64,000 nt of DNA from Cyrtodaria siliqua. Its lineage: Eukaryota > Mollusca > Bivalvia > Adapedonta > Hiatellidae. A program made the position numbers and the translations under genes. The notes below the pieces were generated by a model. It did not search any database. It was not told the origin of the DNA and saw only the letters and a list, made by a program, of their open reading frames with translations. The number at the start of each line of letters is the position of its first letter. Within the stretch, counting starts at the first letter, position 1. The stretch is taken from the NCBI GenBank assembly GCA_037043455.1, contig JAWPHD010003107.1, positions 164,513 to 228,512 of the forward strand, given 5' to 3'. Below, piece by piece: positions 52,901 through 63,649 of the stretch.

Positions 52901-55900
52901 ACCTGCCAGATTTACTAGAACCATGTGACCTATCATGTGATCTTTCTGACCTATTGGATACGTTCTCATCAAGAACATAGTTCCTACTCCTTTTATCACC
53001 ACCATCATCATTAGGTTCTTTCTCATCATTATCATCATCATATGCCTTAGTCTGCCTTACAGGTGCACTACCATTTCTCTGACTATCAATATCATTATCT
53101 TGTTTGTCAGAATATTTGCTTCTTTGTGACTTCACACTTTCTCTGTCTGTATCTAGATCCAAATGTAATTCATCCTCTTTATTTAAAATTACACTGCTTG
53201 CGTGTTCATACTTTTCATGATTATTATCGATAAAAGGTTTGACTCTGTCTTTCCAAGATGTGTCCAATCCTTCTAAAACATTGCCTGCAGTATTAGGGTC
53301 AGAGTGTTTAGGTTCAGAACTTGGAATTATTTCAATTAAACTTGTTTGAGTTTCAACGGAGTTAAATTTCAAAAGATCATCATCATCGTCGACCTGGCAC
53401 CCTAGAGGAGAGGCATTGCGATTTATACGTTCAAGGCGATCATCAAACTTTTCCTTTTCTGTATCATCAACTGATTCTAGATCAATTCTGTCCGACTGAG
53501 AAGATTTAACAGATTCTGCACCATTACTTGCAGAGTTGAGATGAATCTCTTCTGCATTATCAAGCACTGTTTCAACACTGATGCCTTTTAATTTTGTAGC
53601 TTTACCGCTTCTGCTGTTCGCACATTTTTCTGTGTCTTTTGTTTTAGTGTGTGTTTGTCTCGTCACCTTAAAAAGGAAGCAGAAGATATATTTCTAGTAT
53701 ATTTTTAGATGTAGACTATTAGTGGCCATATTGGTTTTAGCAGGAAGTTGCATTTCATTTAGGACTAACTATACAATGCCTGTGATGTTTCAAAACTATA
53801 CAATGCCTGTGATGTTTCAGTCAAGTTTAAAAAAAAAAAGTTTGGCGAGTGATTACAAGATATTTTTTGTATGTAAGTCTCTCACAAACAAAGCTGACTG
53901 TTGGTGGCCATCTTGCATGCTGGACCATGTGAAGTTTATTAAGGATTACAGATACCTACAAAAATATGCAGATCACAAATGTATCCATACCTCTAATGGT
54001 TTTACAGGACTAGCTATAAGATTTTTTTCTATTTTAGTCTATTTTAAGCGTTCTAGTGGCAGCTATCTTGGATTTTGCAGAAAGCTGAATTTTCATGAAG
54101 ACTAACCAGACATTGTTTGCAATATTCTCGAAGAGTTTTATTTAGATCTTCATAGTAGTCTTGCAGGATTAAAGATTGAGTATCAATAACTCTTGCGGTC
54201 CTAGATTAGAAGAAGAGTAGCAATAGCAAATTCAGTCTATTTTTAACTTGACATATAAATAACAAATTTCCTGTGAAGTTGCCTGCAATTCTGCCCAGTA
54301 GTATGGCATGAGTAGCAATCATTAAGACGCTAAGTTAATGGATGTACAGACAGACGAACAGACAACAGATGCAAAAGCCCTGCTTATCTTTGATCGCCAG
54401 AAGTATCAAGAGTAAAAACATACTGTCTCGGGACAACTGCACCAGAAATATTGACATAGGTTTAATGGTAAATGGTTTTCCCGATGTTGTTTAAAGGGAC
54501 ACTGTCCGTAAGTAAGCAGATATTGAGCATAACCAAATAACTGTCTGACTTTTATTCAGTGAAATGTATACATGAAAATATGAGCATAGACCCAAATAAG
54601 TATGTAGTAATACATTCGTGAGTTTGAAAAAAAAGTTTTAATTATTATTTGTAAATAATGTGGGACCCACTTTATTTACTTTTTATGCTGATCACGTGAC
54701 TTCCATTAGCGCATTAGGTTTTCTACATAGTATGTATTGCGTAATATGTATGGCCCGCATAGCTCAGGTTGGAGCGACGTCATCTATTACGCGCACAGTC
54801 TTATTACCCGTGAGTGTAATTTTAGTTTGGGCTGCTGGTTCAAACTCGCAAAGGGGTAGTTCTTTTTTTTGTACTGCGATTGAATTCCGTCAAACAATCT
54901 TGCTTTTAATTAGTAAATATTCAATACTGTTAGTGTGTAATGTTCGAGAACGTAATTAGTGTGTGTTTTATAAGCTAAAAGTTTCGAACAGTGTCCCTTT
55001 AAAAGGTAACTTTAATCCCTAGACGAAAAAATACATTTCTTTAAGTCATGCGTTGTGAGAACGGCAAACAGTTAAAAATACTTAACTGTTCCCCTCTAAA
55101 ATTTTCCCATGCATATAACATTCTATAGTTAAATTCAAGTCATCACTCAAATTTTGTTCAATTAAATGAGCGTGACCAGACAAATTGTTTGATAAAACAT
55201 TACCTGATATTGACATTTTGTTAAAACGCATCCTTTTTTTTTTAAAGTTCAGTAAAATAATTTTTCCTCATGTTGACTTATACTACATTGGAGCGTACTT
55301 TTAAGGCTCGATTTATAAATATTTCAAGACTGCCGCCTGTATTCGTTTCAAGATTGCCGTGTATCCTGTAAAAGTAGAAAAATTACCTTGGGTTTACACA
55401 ATGTTTCCGAATGCCAGTGCACACCTACAGACGGGTTCCGTTCTATTTCCGCCGTTAATTGCTCGTAAGTCTGCTTCACAGCTCGCAACCGTTTCCGAAC
55501 AAGGGCACCTCGAATGACAGCCTGAAGGTAAACACACAGCTGGGTAATTTAACTGGAAACTAGGAAGATTTACGAGTGGCTTGGTTTAGTAAGTGATAAT
55601 TAAGAAGTCGAGATAAACAAAACTGAATTACAGTTTTTCCAACAATTTTAACGACTAGATAAAAAGAAATTAACATGTAAATGTTGCCAAACTTTCCAAT
55701 TTAAAAAAAACAACATGTAACCAAACATTAATATCTTTCATATTTAAATTGTATAAAGGTATAAACAAATATAAGGACTTTTTTCTCAAGAAAAGCTACT
55801 AGATTTTCACATTCCAGGAAATGCCCATACTTTTTCTTATATCTGAAAAAATAAGTCAAAACACATGGTTGATTATTCAGTATAACTTAGTATAAGTAAG

Positions 55901-58900
55901 ATTTTATTAAAAATATAATGTACCCTTAGTGAAATCAGTTTTGACTGGTGTTTTACGTCCTTTTTAGCACACATCAGGCCATATATGACAGTCGATTTTT
56001 TTTTGGTAGAGGCAGACCACACCATTTCCTCTGGTTAGAACAAGTACTGTATACCTCCTGCCATCCGTTTAAGTACAGTCAGAATCTAATAACTTTTTCA
56101 AAAATATGATAATAGATGCAGGGTTCTCCTCAGTATCTTTAAGCATTGTGATAGTGCGGTGCTTGAAATTCAAAATCCCTATAGTGCTGTCCTTAAAATT
56201 AGCCGTGTCTTTTATATTCTAAGTGCAGTGCTTTAGATATTAACTAGAAAATGTGTCCAAGGGCCCCGAATGCACCGCTAGAGGATTATCGGTTGCTTAC
56301 AAAATGTTAAGTGTAGAACTTTGATGTAAAAACTTGAATGAAAAACTTTGATGTAAATTAACAAAGTGTAAAAAGTAGGTCAAGGTCATTTATATTGACC
56401 TGATTTGGGTTGGAACATAATGGTGCCATATAGATGTTAGTGTGTATGAAGTTTGAATACTGTAAGGCTTTTGGTATGTAATTGACTTAATAAACAATTA
56501 TAAACAAATTATTAAAATCTACTTCTCTGAAAACACAAGGCACACAGATCCCATATATTACATGTAGCCCTGCCCCAGTGGTTACACTCTAGCACCTTCA
56601 TTTTGTATTTGATCTTTACCAAACTTTGTCAGTGTCTGTATATCAATGTTGTTAACACAACATAGGCCACAATTCTTGAACAATCTTAACCAAACTTGCA
56701 CAGATTGTTTATGACCATAAGATTTCGAAGAAGTTCGATAATGGGCCAGTACTCAGGTGATCAATTTAGGGCCATCTTAGCCCTCTTGTTTATTAAGTCA
56801 ATTAAGCCCTGCTGGAAACTGAGTTACCGGTAATTAAAAACTTGAATGTAAATTAACAAAGTGCCAAAGGTAGTAAGGTAATTCATATTGACCCTCTTTT
56901 CATTGGAACATATTGGTGTCATGTAGTTATCAACATTTGTAAAGTTTGAAAGCTCTAAGGCATCTGGTGTTGGAGAAATGGACTTAAAGCAGAAATTGGT
57001 CCTAAATCAACAAATCCGCTTTTGATATGTTTTTAAGTATTAAATATCATTATAAATACGATTATTACTATGCCATTGATGTATGTTCAGTAAAAATATG
57101 TTTTTAAAGATAAAAATCGAACAGGCGAACAGGCATTGCTAAAATATCGAAAAAAATCTAAGGGGAAAAACTCTTGCGCGAATTACCGGAAGTGACGTCA
57201 TTGGGAACAAACTATTTTTTGTTTACATTGGGACTGAACGCAAAACAGTATACCTTGTGTGAAAATGCAGGAATTAAGCGATCATGATACCGAGTCAGAG
57301 GAAATGCCCGTGATAAGACGGTTACACAATGTGCAACCTTACGATTTTGAGCCAGAATACGTGTCTGAGGACGAAAATACATCGGATTCATCAACTGATG
57401 ATGAAGTCGAACGCGGTGCAAATGGAGAGCTTGTAAAGACTATCGTGTCATGTCATTCGTTACGTTCAGCGGTTCATTACACTATTCACTAATCTAACAA
57501 AATAGTGTCTTTATACACTGACAGCAACAACAAACAAAAACGACGTAAACATTGTTTTCATCGAAATCTGACAGTAAGTTTCCCGCAACACTGCAATATC
57601 TTGGTACATACACAATAACCGCGAAATGTAGTATATTCCGAATGAATGGACCTGGTCTTAATACGAGCGTCAGATTTTTTTTGCCGATAAGTAGACATGG
57701 AACAAATATATTTATTAGATATTATCCATAATTGATAAAAAAATTATTGAAAACAATAATAAATGAAACAGCATATAATTTCTATAGTATTATATATTTG
57801 CCATAAGTCGCCATTAACACCAAACACTCTAGGAGCGGTGTTTGTAATATGACACGCTCTAGCTCCAGTCTCCACTGCCCCCAAATATCAAAACAGACTA
57901 ATCAAATACTGCGGTGCACTATTGAAGTACAGCCTAATTAGGGTACATACGTCGGTATATCACAAAAGCACGCACCATTTAGAGAAACCTAGTTTTATAA
58001 TATATTTCCTGTTTATTGCAATTACTTGAGCGGTGTAATCCCGCCGAGGGCAGACGCGTATTGCACAAGACGGATATATCACATGATATGCGAGCTCTAA
58101 TTGTTGCGCACAAAGACAGAAAAATACTATGATTTAAATAATATAGCCAAATGTTATAGACAGTTAGTAAGTATACTTCCTCATGTATACTAACTCCTGA
58201 TATACAGGTCGTAAACAGACCAAACATATGCAATTACCATAATATAAAGTATATTATTCTATTATACTTGTTTTACTTATTGCACGAGCTAAGAGGCGTT
58301 ATTGTTGTTGTTTTGCCATAAAACATTACTGAATTAATATAAAAGCTAGTAATATTATTAATTTTCTGCCTTGTAATAGATATCCATCAAACCTTTTTTT
58401 TTTTCAAATCCATAGACCTATATATGTTGATAATATATATTTATAACACTGTGGCAGAAGGGGTTTATAATTTAAAATTATTAAAATTAAAATTTGGGAA
58501 CAAAGACGCAGTGTTTATTTCACCGGATTCATTTAAATTTATATGCTGAACGTTCTTAGCAATATTTTAAAAAAATGACGGCTACATATTATTAGCGCCG
58601 TCAACTCTTCATTGATTCGCGTAAAGACGCATGCTTCTAATTCAACAGCTAAACATTCACGGTGTATATGAAGATCTAAGACTATACACCTTTCTTCAAA
58701 TTATCATACGTATACCCGATGAGGTGCTAAGATAATTGAACATAAATTTCAATCTTACTTCATGTATGAATTTCCTCCTCAACGCCGGTCGAATAGGCGA
58801 ATACAACTTGCTTGGAGACGGCGGGGTAATGCACTTCTCATTTTTATAGTCAAATATCGTTGGTACCGCTGTTGATTTTAATATGCATGGCCTTTTGTTC

Positions 58901-61900
58901 TCCAAATTCAAAGATAATGAAACCAAAGGATGGACTTCTCACGAAGTCAACTCAAAATGTTTGCTACAAACTCGCGCGTCTTTCGTAGGTTCCCACTTTC
59001 TCGACGAGTGCGGCGATTTTCTTCGGTAACGGTCTAACCACACTTCAGATCTTAATATATCATTATCTCGATTAGGGAAACGAAAGAAACTTAGGTTATT
59101 ATCTTGTCCTTCTTTTACAAACGTTTTCACCCAGCAACAGCACACGGCATTTTTAACAAGTACCATGAAATGTAATCCTGCATAGACAATACTATACAAC
59201 TCAATGCGACACGGCTAATCGTTTGGTACCAATGACGTCACAGGATCACGTGACACTTACCAGGGCGAAACTCGAAGCGTGTGCGCTATGAGATAAAATT
59301 GGCTACTGTGAGAAAACGGGACAACCAATAAGTGTAAGATTTGAACAGATTGTATATTATATATATATATTTCCGAATATATACTCAAAAGACACGCCAT
59401 ATTTCACCTTTAACAAAAAACTTTGATGTAAAAAACTTCAATGTAAATTAACAGTGTAAAAAGTAGGTCAAGGTCATTTATATTGACCTGATTCGGGTAG
59501 GAACATATTGTTGCCATAAAGATGATCATGTAAGTGTGTATGAAGTTTGTAAAAACTGTACGGCTTTTGGTATCTGAGAAATTGACTTAATAAAAAACTT
59601 GAATGTAAAAACGGGAAATACGGACGTATGTGATGTACGAATGTTTATACCTGCACCTGTAGCCGCACCCTAGAGTACGGCCAGGGGGTTAAGCGAGCTG
59701 GTGCCCATAGAAACCCCATATATCGTCTTAAAGTGTCTATCAATGGAGTTTTTGAAACCATTCATGCTAATAGATGACACAACATGCTCTGGTAGACTGT
59801 TCCACGCATTGATTACTCCAGGCCTTTTTCTGCCCATTTTGGGAAAAAATTTAATCGCTTTACGCCTCAAATTGGGAATTTTCATAAGTTAGTTGTACAT
59901 AAAAATCAGGTTGTTTTAATTGCCTGGTTTCAATACATGATACAAAGGTGTTGGGGTTGAGAGGTGGAATACATTTAAATATTGTCATTTTTATAGTATT
60001 TCCTTGTAAACATTTGTATATTTGACCTGACTTTGTAAAAAAAAAAAAAAAAAAAAAAAATAAAAAAAATTATTACGAAAGGAAGGGGAATTTTATTTCA
60101 GAATTGGGAAAAAACAACCATATTTGGCATTGGGAACGGGTCCGATGGTCGGACCCGTGAGAATAGTAGAAAAAGGCCTGTACTCTGTGGCTGAAGAAGC
60201 TCTGCCGTGTGTTGAGTCTAGCTCTGGGTTTCTTCAGCTTTAGTGAATTTCCCTGCGTAATACTATCCTCCAGTAACCTGATTCCGATAGACACATGATT
60301 CCGATAGGTTTTGTTATATCGCGAGCGTAACGTCATAATGTGACGTCAAAAATAAACACGGATGTAAACAGATCGTTAAACTTTCGGTAGCTTTGTTTCT
60401 ACAACAATTTCAAGAAAATGCTTCAAATAAAGTTAAGAAAACATCTTTTACATTGTTGATGAATAATTTCTATGTATTTCCACTAAGTCATTTTATTATA
60501 GCACTTAAAACGATAAAATAACGCATTTAACATGTTTGTATCCACAGAGGCTATGTCTGCCAGCAAAAACTATGTCAAGTCTAAAAATAGTAACGGTGTA
60601 CGGTGGAAAAAATGCCAACCAATTTTTTTTCTACGGAAGCCAATTAGGGCAATTATGTTATTTTGTAGTCACTAATTGAAATTGTGTTTTTTTCTAGGTT
60701 GAATGGTATTTCTTATATTTACAGCTTATAGGTCCTACTTATTCACCATCTGCACTCACTAGAGCATACCAAGCTGTAAAGGAGGATCATCCAGTGTGAA
60801 ATATGTGATCTCTGGACTCATCTCAAATATTGTACCAGTGTCAGGGTTGTACGGAAGGACACCTCATTTAGATGTCCATGCTGTGAGCAGCATTAACTGA
60901 TTTAAGGGTTTAGTGTCTTTTTTTATAAACTGTTAGTTGTTGAAGCTCATAGCGCATAATTCAGGGCATTATGTACGCTATGTGCTTCGACAATTAACAG
61001 TCCATACCCCAATGAACGCACAAAAAAATGACACTAAACCCTTATAATTGCAATCCACGGTTTTAAACTCTTTACCCAATTATTTTAATATCCCTCTCCT
61101 AAATACGCCCCTGTAAATCCGAACTATATTGTTACGCAGCACGCGTATTCTATGAATGGTGGATGAAAGTAGTTTTTCGTACAGTTCATTGGAAAAAGAA
61201 TGTAGCTTAAATTGATCAAGTGATCGTCCTTTAACCAATCACATTGTTTGTAATATCTAAATATTTGAGTGACTGCAATTATAGTTAAATAAACGTTAAT
61301 TTAGAGTTATTTGTCTTCATATGATTTGTGTATAACATTCTTCAGTGTGCGTAATGACTGAAATTGGCCACCGTAACTTATTTTATGATTTTCCCGAGCG
61401 TGTGATTACGCAATAGTGTGATGACGTTACCTATCGGAATCATGTGACAAGCTTGCTATTGGATAGGATTTCACCGTCATATTTGTTTTGATTGTTGGTG
61501 AATATTTGACAGTTAAATGAATGAAACTTTTTCTACGCTGTGATGTCTATTGTATTGAAGTTTATGTTTACCGAGGTTTCGGAGGAATAGGACAACTTAA
61601 TAAATTTGGAAATTAAGTTTTTTTGTTAAACTATCGGAATCTGGTAACTCCTTGATACTATTTAATTTGAATAGATCACCCGGATCAATTCCCTCTCTTT
61701 CAATTACAATTTTGTAGGTTTCTATCATGTCACCTCTGTGCCTGCGAAATTCAAGCGTTGTAATATTTAGACATTTTAGTCTTTCAAGATAAGGTAGATG
61801 TGCTATGTCGGTTACAAGCTTGGTAGCTCTATGCTGAATTTGTTCAAGTAGTTCAATATCCTTAACAAGGCTAGGAGACATGTGACGAACGTCTGAACGG

Positions 61901-62409
61901 ACACGGGTAACACTATATGCCTGTAGCACTTGTGTGGCAGGGCATAAAAATACCCCTTACTGATTACCGCTATGCAGGATGTATTGAATTTGAGGGGTGT
62001 TCACTCACTGAGGTTTAAAAACAGCAAATGAGTCAATGACAACAATTTAAAAATTATGTCAAGTCCGGTTTCACCGAGTTGCATCATTTAAGCAACTACA
62101 ATGTTTTTAAATAATCAATGAGCTGAGAAAGCTATATTACACGGTTTTTTTCCCACTCAGACGCTCGTCTTCACAGTATCCTCAATTTAGAGGGTCGCAA
62201 GAGTGGAGATAGAACAAACTGTTTAACAGACATACAAAAAAAGGCCCAGCGACTTCACAAAATATTTATATTTTACAGGCTTTCATTATGCATTTACGTC
62301 GATTTGAAGTCAACAAAATTGATAGGTATACGCGTACCTGAATAAGTACAACTTGAGATAAATCAAAATCTTCAAGTTGCAGCAATAATTCTGCGCCATT
62401 GTCGGCCAT
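49786..62409 (-). CDS. IQCC: IQCC-like protein (IQ motif containing C), five coding exons, 3' end not found
   Basis: Exons in transcript order are 62409-62338, 55521-55387, 53666-52602, 52243-52078 and 49907-49786. They total 1,560 nt or 520 codons, with all phases consistent and no stop. Residues 23-36 match the IQ consensus exactly (IQAVIRGALVRKRL) and continue LRAVKQTYEQLTAEIE. Exon 5 encodes ELRSNITMELLWVQQAINSR, closely matching the conserved C-terminal block of vertebrate IQCC. The middle is a long acidic and Ser/Arg-rich low-complexity region, expanded compared with vertebrates. IQ motifs bind calmodulin; the protein's cellular role is poorly known. After exon 5 a GTAAGA donor suggests a further exon, which I could not locate. 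Reading through would add 11 codons before a stop at 49753. Confidence 0.87.
50395..50690 (+). mobile_element. tRNA-derived SINE family 3 (IQCC intron 4)
   Basis: The head GGCGTGGCGAAGTCGATAG and B box GGGTTCAATCC are followed by GGGCAAGACACTTTTCC, CGGATGGGGACGTAAACCGG, GGTCCCGTGTATC and CACGTTAAAGAACC. This central block is widespread among metazoan SINEs. An antisense scrap lies just upstream (50320-50345). Confidence 0.82.
50848..51731. mobile_element. Foldback element with three nested hairpins (IQCC intron 4)
   Basis: The outer arms are 50848-50912 (CACGAAACACTCAAACCTAC...) and 51655-51731 (...GGTGTTTCGTG). Inside are an inverted pair at 50971-51105 (arms ~35 bp, GAGAAAAATGAAGATAT...), a 37-bp palindrome at 51209-51245 (ACTGCGAAATA...TATTTCGCAGT) and a 98-bp hairpin at 51539-51636 (arms ~43 bp). 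There is no coding capacity. Confidence 0.8.
51818..52031. mobile_element. TTAA MITE, AGAACCTATCC family, internally deleted (IQCC intron 4)
   Basis: It runs inverted relative to 36413-36764 and keeps GGTTTAGAAACGGTGTACAT and the end GGATAGGGTCT|TTAA. The other end is eroded. It ends 46 bases from the donor of IQCC exon 4. Confidence 0.72.
52078..52243 (-). CDS. IQCC: IQCC coding exon 4
   Basis: Acceptor CTCCAG| at 52244; the exon encodes HPRPSPSSPVEFHVTRESSR through SVWDSFNSIR and leaves in phase 1 at GAG|GTATG. A competing AG 8 bases inside would run into a stop, so this acceptor is preferred. Confidence 0.8.
52602..53666 (-). CDS. IQCC: IQCC coding exon 3: long disordered region with a 14-residue repeat
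   Basis: It encodes 355 residues, starting VTRQTHTKTK after a pyrimidine tract and AAG acceptor and ending GHHTE|GTAAGT. It is rich in Asp, Ser and Arg. Residues near the end form about four imperfect copies of a 14-residue unit like QRSVRSDQSDGGRS, that is a 42-bp coding minisatellite at about 52640-52830. Translation beyond 52602 would continue to 52425, but the strong donor and the fitting next exon argue against that. Confidence 0.85.
53667..54494. other. IQCC intron 2 sequence, no feature seen
   Basis: The frame at 53722-54105 has no protein-like pattern. It contains a 22-base direct repeat (ACTATACAATGCCTGTGATG...). Confidence 0.5.
54495..54998. mobile_element. 504-bp TTAA MITE, AGGGACACTG family, intact (IQCC intron 2)
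   Basis: The ends AGGGACACTGTCC and ACAGTGTCCCT are flanked by TTAA (54491-54494, 54999-55002). The interior has tRNA-like boxes (ATAGCTCAGGTTGG, GGTTCAAACTC) but no good cloverleaf. A related copy is at 11401. Confidence 0.88.
55387..55521 (-). CDS. IQCC: IQCC coding exon 2: rest of IQ motif
   Basis: It encodes 45 residues from AVIRGALVRKRL to ETLCKPK, with acceptor TTCAG| and donor AAG|GTAATT. Phase 0 at both ends. Confidence 0.87.
55948..56073 (-). mobile_element. SINE family 1 fragment (IQCC intron 1)
   Basis: Complement of the family-1 body and tail, ending at the ACGGATGGCAGGAGGTATAC region. The tRNA head is absent. Confidence 0.75.
57265..57432 (+). CDS. Acidic N-terminal coding exon inside the Kolobok-like element
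   Basis: It starts MQELSDHDTESEEMPVIRRL and contains VQPYDFEPEYVSEDENTSDS, with a donor GAGCTT|GTAAAG near 57432. It resembles the acidic leader of invertebrate proteins that end in a P2X7-tail-like cysteine domain, but that domain was not found downstream. The resemblance is from memory and weak. A promoter-like ACCGGAAGTGACGTCA lies 70 bp upstream. Confidence 0.5.
58939..59166 (-). CDS. THAP-type zinc finger reading frame, short
   Basis: The frame starts at MVLVKNAVCCCW, then LSFFRFPNRDNDILRSEVWL, RRKSPHSSRKWEPT and RVCSKHFE. These are the THAP landmarks (N-terminal Cys, FxFP, W, WxP, C-x2-HF). It ends at TGA shortly after HFELTS, so it is either a truncated protein or a first exon. The THAP domain would bind the element's own ends. 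The first Cys spacing is atypical. Confidence 0.72.
   Translation of the reverse strand: MVLVKNAVCCCWVKTFVKEGQDNNLSFFRFPNRDNDILRSEVWLDRYRRKSPHSSRKWEPTKDARVCSKHFELTS
59670..59885 (-). pseudogene. LINE reverse transcriptase C-terminal fragment
   Basis: Contains FFPKMGRKRPGVINAWNSLP followed by EHVVSSISMNGFKNSIDRHF, the WNSLP...FK block at the end of CR1/Jockey-type ORF2 proteins. Confidence 0.82.
60130..60290 (-). pseudogene. Second LINE C-terminal scrap
   Basis: SLKLKKPRARLNTRQSFFSHRV is the segment normally just before WNSLP. It then loses homology. It abuts the inverted-repeat element at 60291. Confidence 0.75.
60291..61447. mobile_element. TIR element with internal hairpin (IQCC intron 1)
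   Basis: ACATGATTCCGATAGGT (60291-60308) and ACCTATCGGAATCATGTGAC (61431) are the ends. CGTAACGTCATAATG and its counterpart continue the pairing. An internal foldback at 60904-61045 pairs AAGGGTTTAGTGTC and ACTGTTAGTTGTTGAAGC with their complements. Confidence 0.72.
61597..61929 (-). pseudogene. LINE reverse transcriptase C-terminal fragment
   Basis: KDIELLEQIQHRATKLVTDI, PYLERLKCLNITTLEFRRHR and GDMIETYKIV match the conserved post-palm region of CR1/Jockey-type reverse transcriptases. The fragment stops after KKLNFQIY, close to where 59670-59885 picks up, so the two could be parts of one copy. Confidence 0.87.
62338..62409 (-). CDS. IQCC: IQCC coding exon 1
   Basis: It encodes MADNGAELLLQLEDFDLSQV plus VLIQ (24 codons) and ends CAG|GTACGC in phase 0. 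The intron splits the IQ motif immediately after its Ile-Gln pair. Confidence 0.85.
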
Positions 62410-62475
62410 GTTTCAACAAATCAGATTTTTTCAATTTGATTGGTTCAATTTCCGGAATTTATTAGACTGTATTAC
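62410..62475 (-). promoter_or_regulatory. Candidate IQCC core promoter
   Basis: Upstream of the IQCC ATG, the - strand has CCGGAAATTGAACCAATCAA, that is an ETS-like CCGGAA next to an inverted-CCAAT-type box, without a TATA box. The exact start site is unknown. Confidence 0.4.
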
Positions 62476-62749
62476 GGTCCTTTGCGCTTCTCTGCAGAAT
62501 AGAATAGAATAGACTAGGAATTTATACACAAACGGACTAAAAGGAATGTATTGCATCCACATGTACCAACTTGAGGGGAAATCATGAACATTCCCAATAT
62601 GTGAGTGCAAGGAACGATAACTCTGCGTGGAGATGGGAACATTCCCGCATGCTGGAGGTGATATGTAGCATTTGTGTCGATTATCAGTATATAATATTAC
62701 ACATATTACTGTCAAATGTTATTGGTCTGTTTATTTGTCGAATGTATTC

Positions 62750-62818
62750 TTTTTTCTTTCTTTCTTTCTTTCTTTTCTTTCTTTCTTTCTTTCTTTCTTT
62801 TTTTTTCTTCTTTCTTTC

Positions 62819-62901
<83 letters not shown>

Positions 62902-63050
62902 TTTTTCTTTCCTTCCTTCCTTCCTTCCTTCCTTCCTTCCTTCCTTCCTTCCTTCCTTCCTTCCTTCCTTCCTTCCTTCCTTCCTTCCTTCCTTCCTTCC
63001 TTCCTTCCTTCCTTCCTTCCTTCCTTCCTTCCTTCCTTCCTTCTTTCTTT
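62750..63050. repeat. 300-bp pyrimidine microsatellite: (TTTC)n then (CTTC)n
   Basis: An uneven (TTTC)n block (62750-62908) is followed by a very regular (CTTC)n block (62909-63040). The frames of Phe/Leu/Ser or Lys/Glu/Arg/Gly repeats on both strands are artefacts. It lies 340-640 bases upstream of the IQCC start codon. Confidence 0.97.
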
Positions 63051-63059
63051 CCATACACC

Positions 63060-63480
63060 CATGCTACAGAAATGGTCCAGCGTCGGTCATTAGATGGATA
63101 CCACACAACTACTTTTCATATGAAAGTGTAACTGTTATCAGGGAGTAATAGAGCAAAGGAGGACTGATGCCAGACCAACTCTTCGGTATAAAATAGTTCA
63201 CGGGCTAACTTGTAGCCGTCTCAGTGCCCACATACATTCAGTAGCCTTTACGAACGACCCGAGTCATCCCCTCTTCCTAACACAGATACATAATAATGTA
63301 AATATTTATTTACAAATATTATTTTTTACCACTGGCAGTTGTCCAGTGCAGTTGTCCAGTGGAATAAACTGCCAACACATATAGCTTTGGTGCCAACCCG
63401 GAATCAGTTCAAGGTGGCAGTGGGTTCTGTCCATCATGTTATGCCACAGATGAACACTGATATTACCCTGCTTGTATTGC
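63060..63480 (+). pseudogene. Degenerate LINE C-terminal fragment
   Basis: MVQRRSLDGYHTTTFHM near the start and VVQWNKLPTHIALVPTRNQF near 63355-63415 match the QRR...WNxLP layout of Jockey/RTE-type reverse transcriptase tails. Stops and frame changes occur between them. Confidence 0.78.
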
Positions 63481-63649
63481 CCACTCTCTGTAAATTAACA
63501 CTATAAACGTTTTATCGATCTCACTCTCAAACCGTCCTGTCGATCACACTCTTTTAGTTTTAACTCACTAATTTACACAGACGCGCATCTCCACAGTATC
63601 CTCGTAAGATTGATTCCGCCATTGTTTCTGTTGTGGACATAATCCACCC

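Larger units (their letters stand above)
56987..59409. mobile_element. Kolobok-like element with THAP-domain ORF (IQCC intron 1)
   Basis: It is flanked by TTAA (56983-56986, 59410-59413). The ends AGCAGAAATTGG and (complement of right) AGGTGAAATATGG are imperfect inverted repeats. Two inward-facing coding starts are present: an acidic leader from 57265 (+) and a THAP domain from 59166 (-). Both ends carry CRE-like TGACGTCA near the starts (57191, 59230). TTAA duplication plus a THAP protein is the Kolobok pattern; the rest of the transposase was not recognised, so it is probably defective. Confidence 0.7.
56310..59620. repeat. Tandem-repeat block interrupted by a transposon
   Basis: Units with AAAGTAGGTCAAGGTCATTT near 56370 and 59462, and a divergent one near 56865, carry AACTTGAATGTAAATTAACA and TGTGTATGAAGTTTG motifs. 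The block reads through if 56987-59409 is removed. Confidence 0.75.

Noticed and set aside
56126..56290. Possible hAT end (CAGGGTTCTCCTCAG) at 56124
   Set aside because: No inverted partner or target duplication was found within several kilobases.
62571..63148. Frames of up to 186 codons rich in Ser/Leu/Phe or Lys/Glu/Arg/Gly
   Set aside because: Produced entirely by the tetranucleotide microsatellite on both strands.
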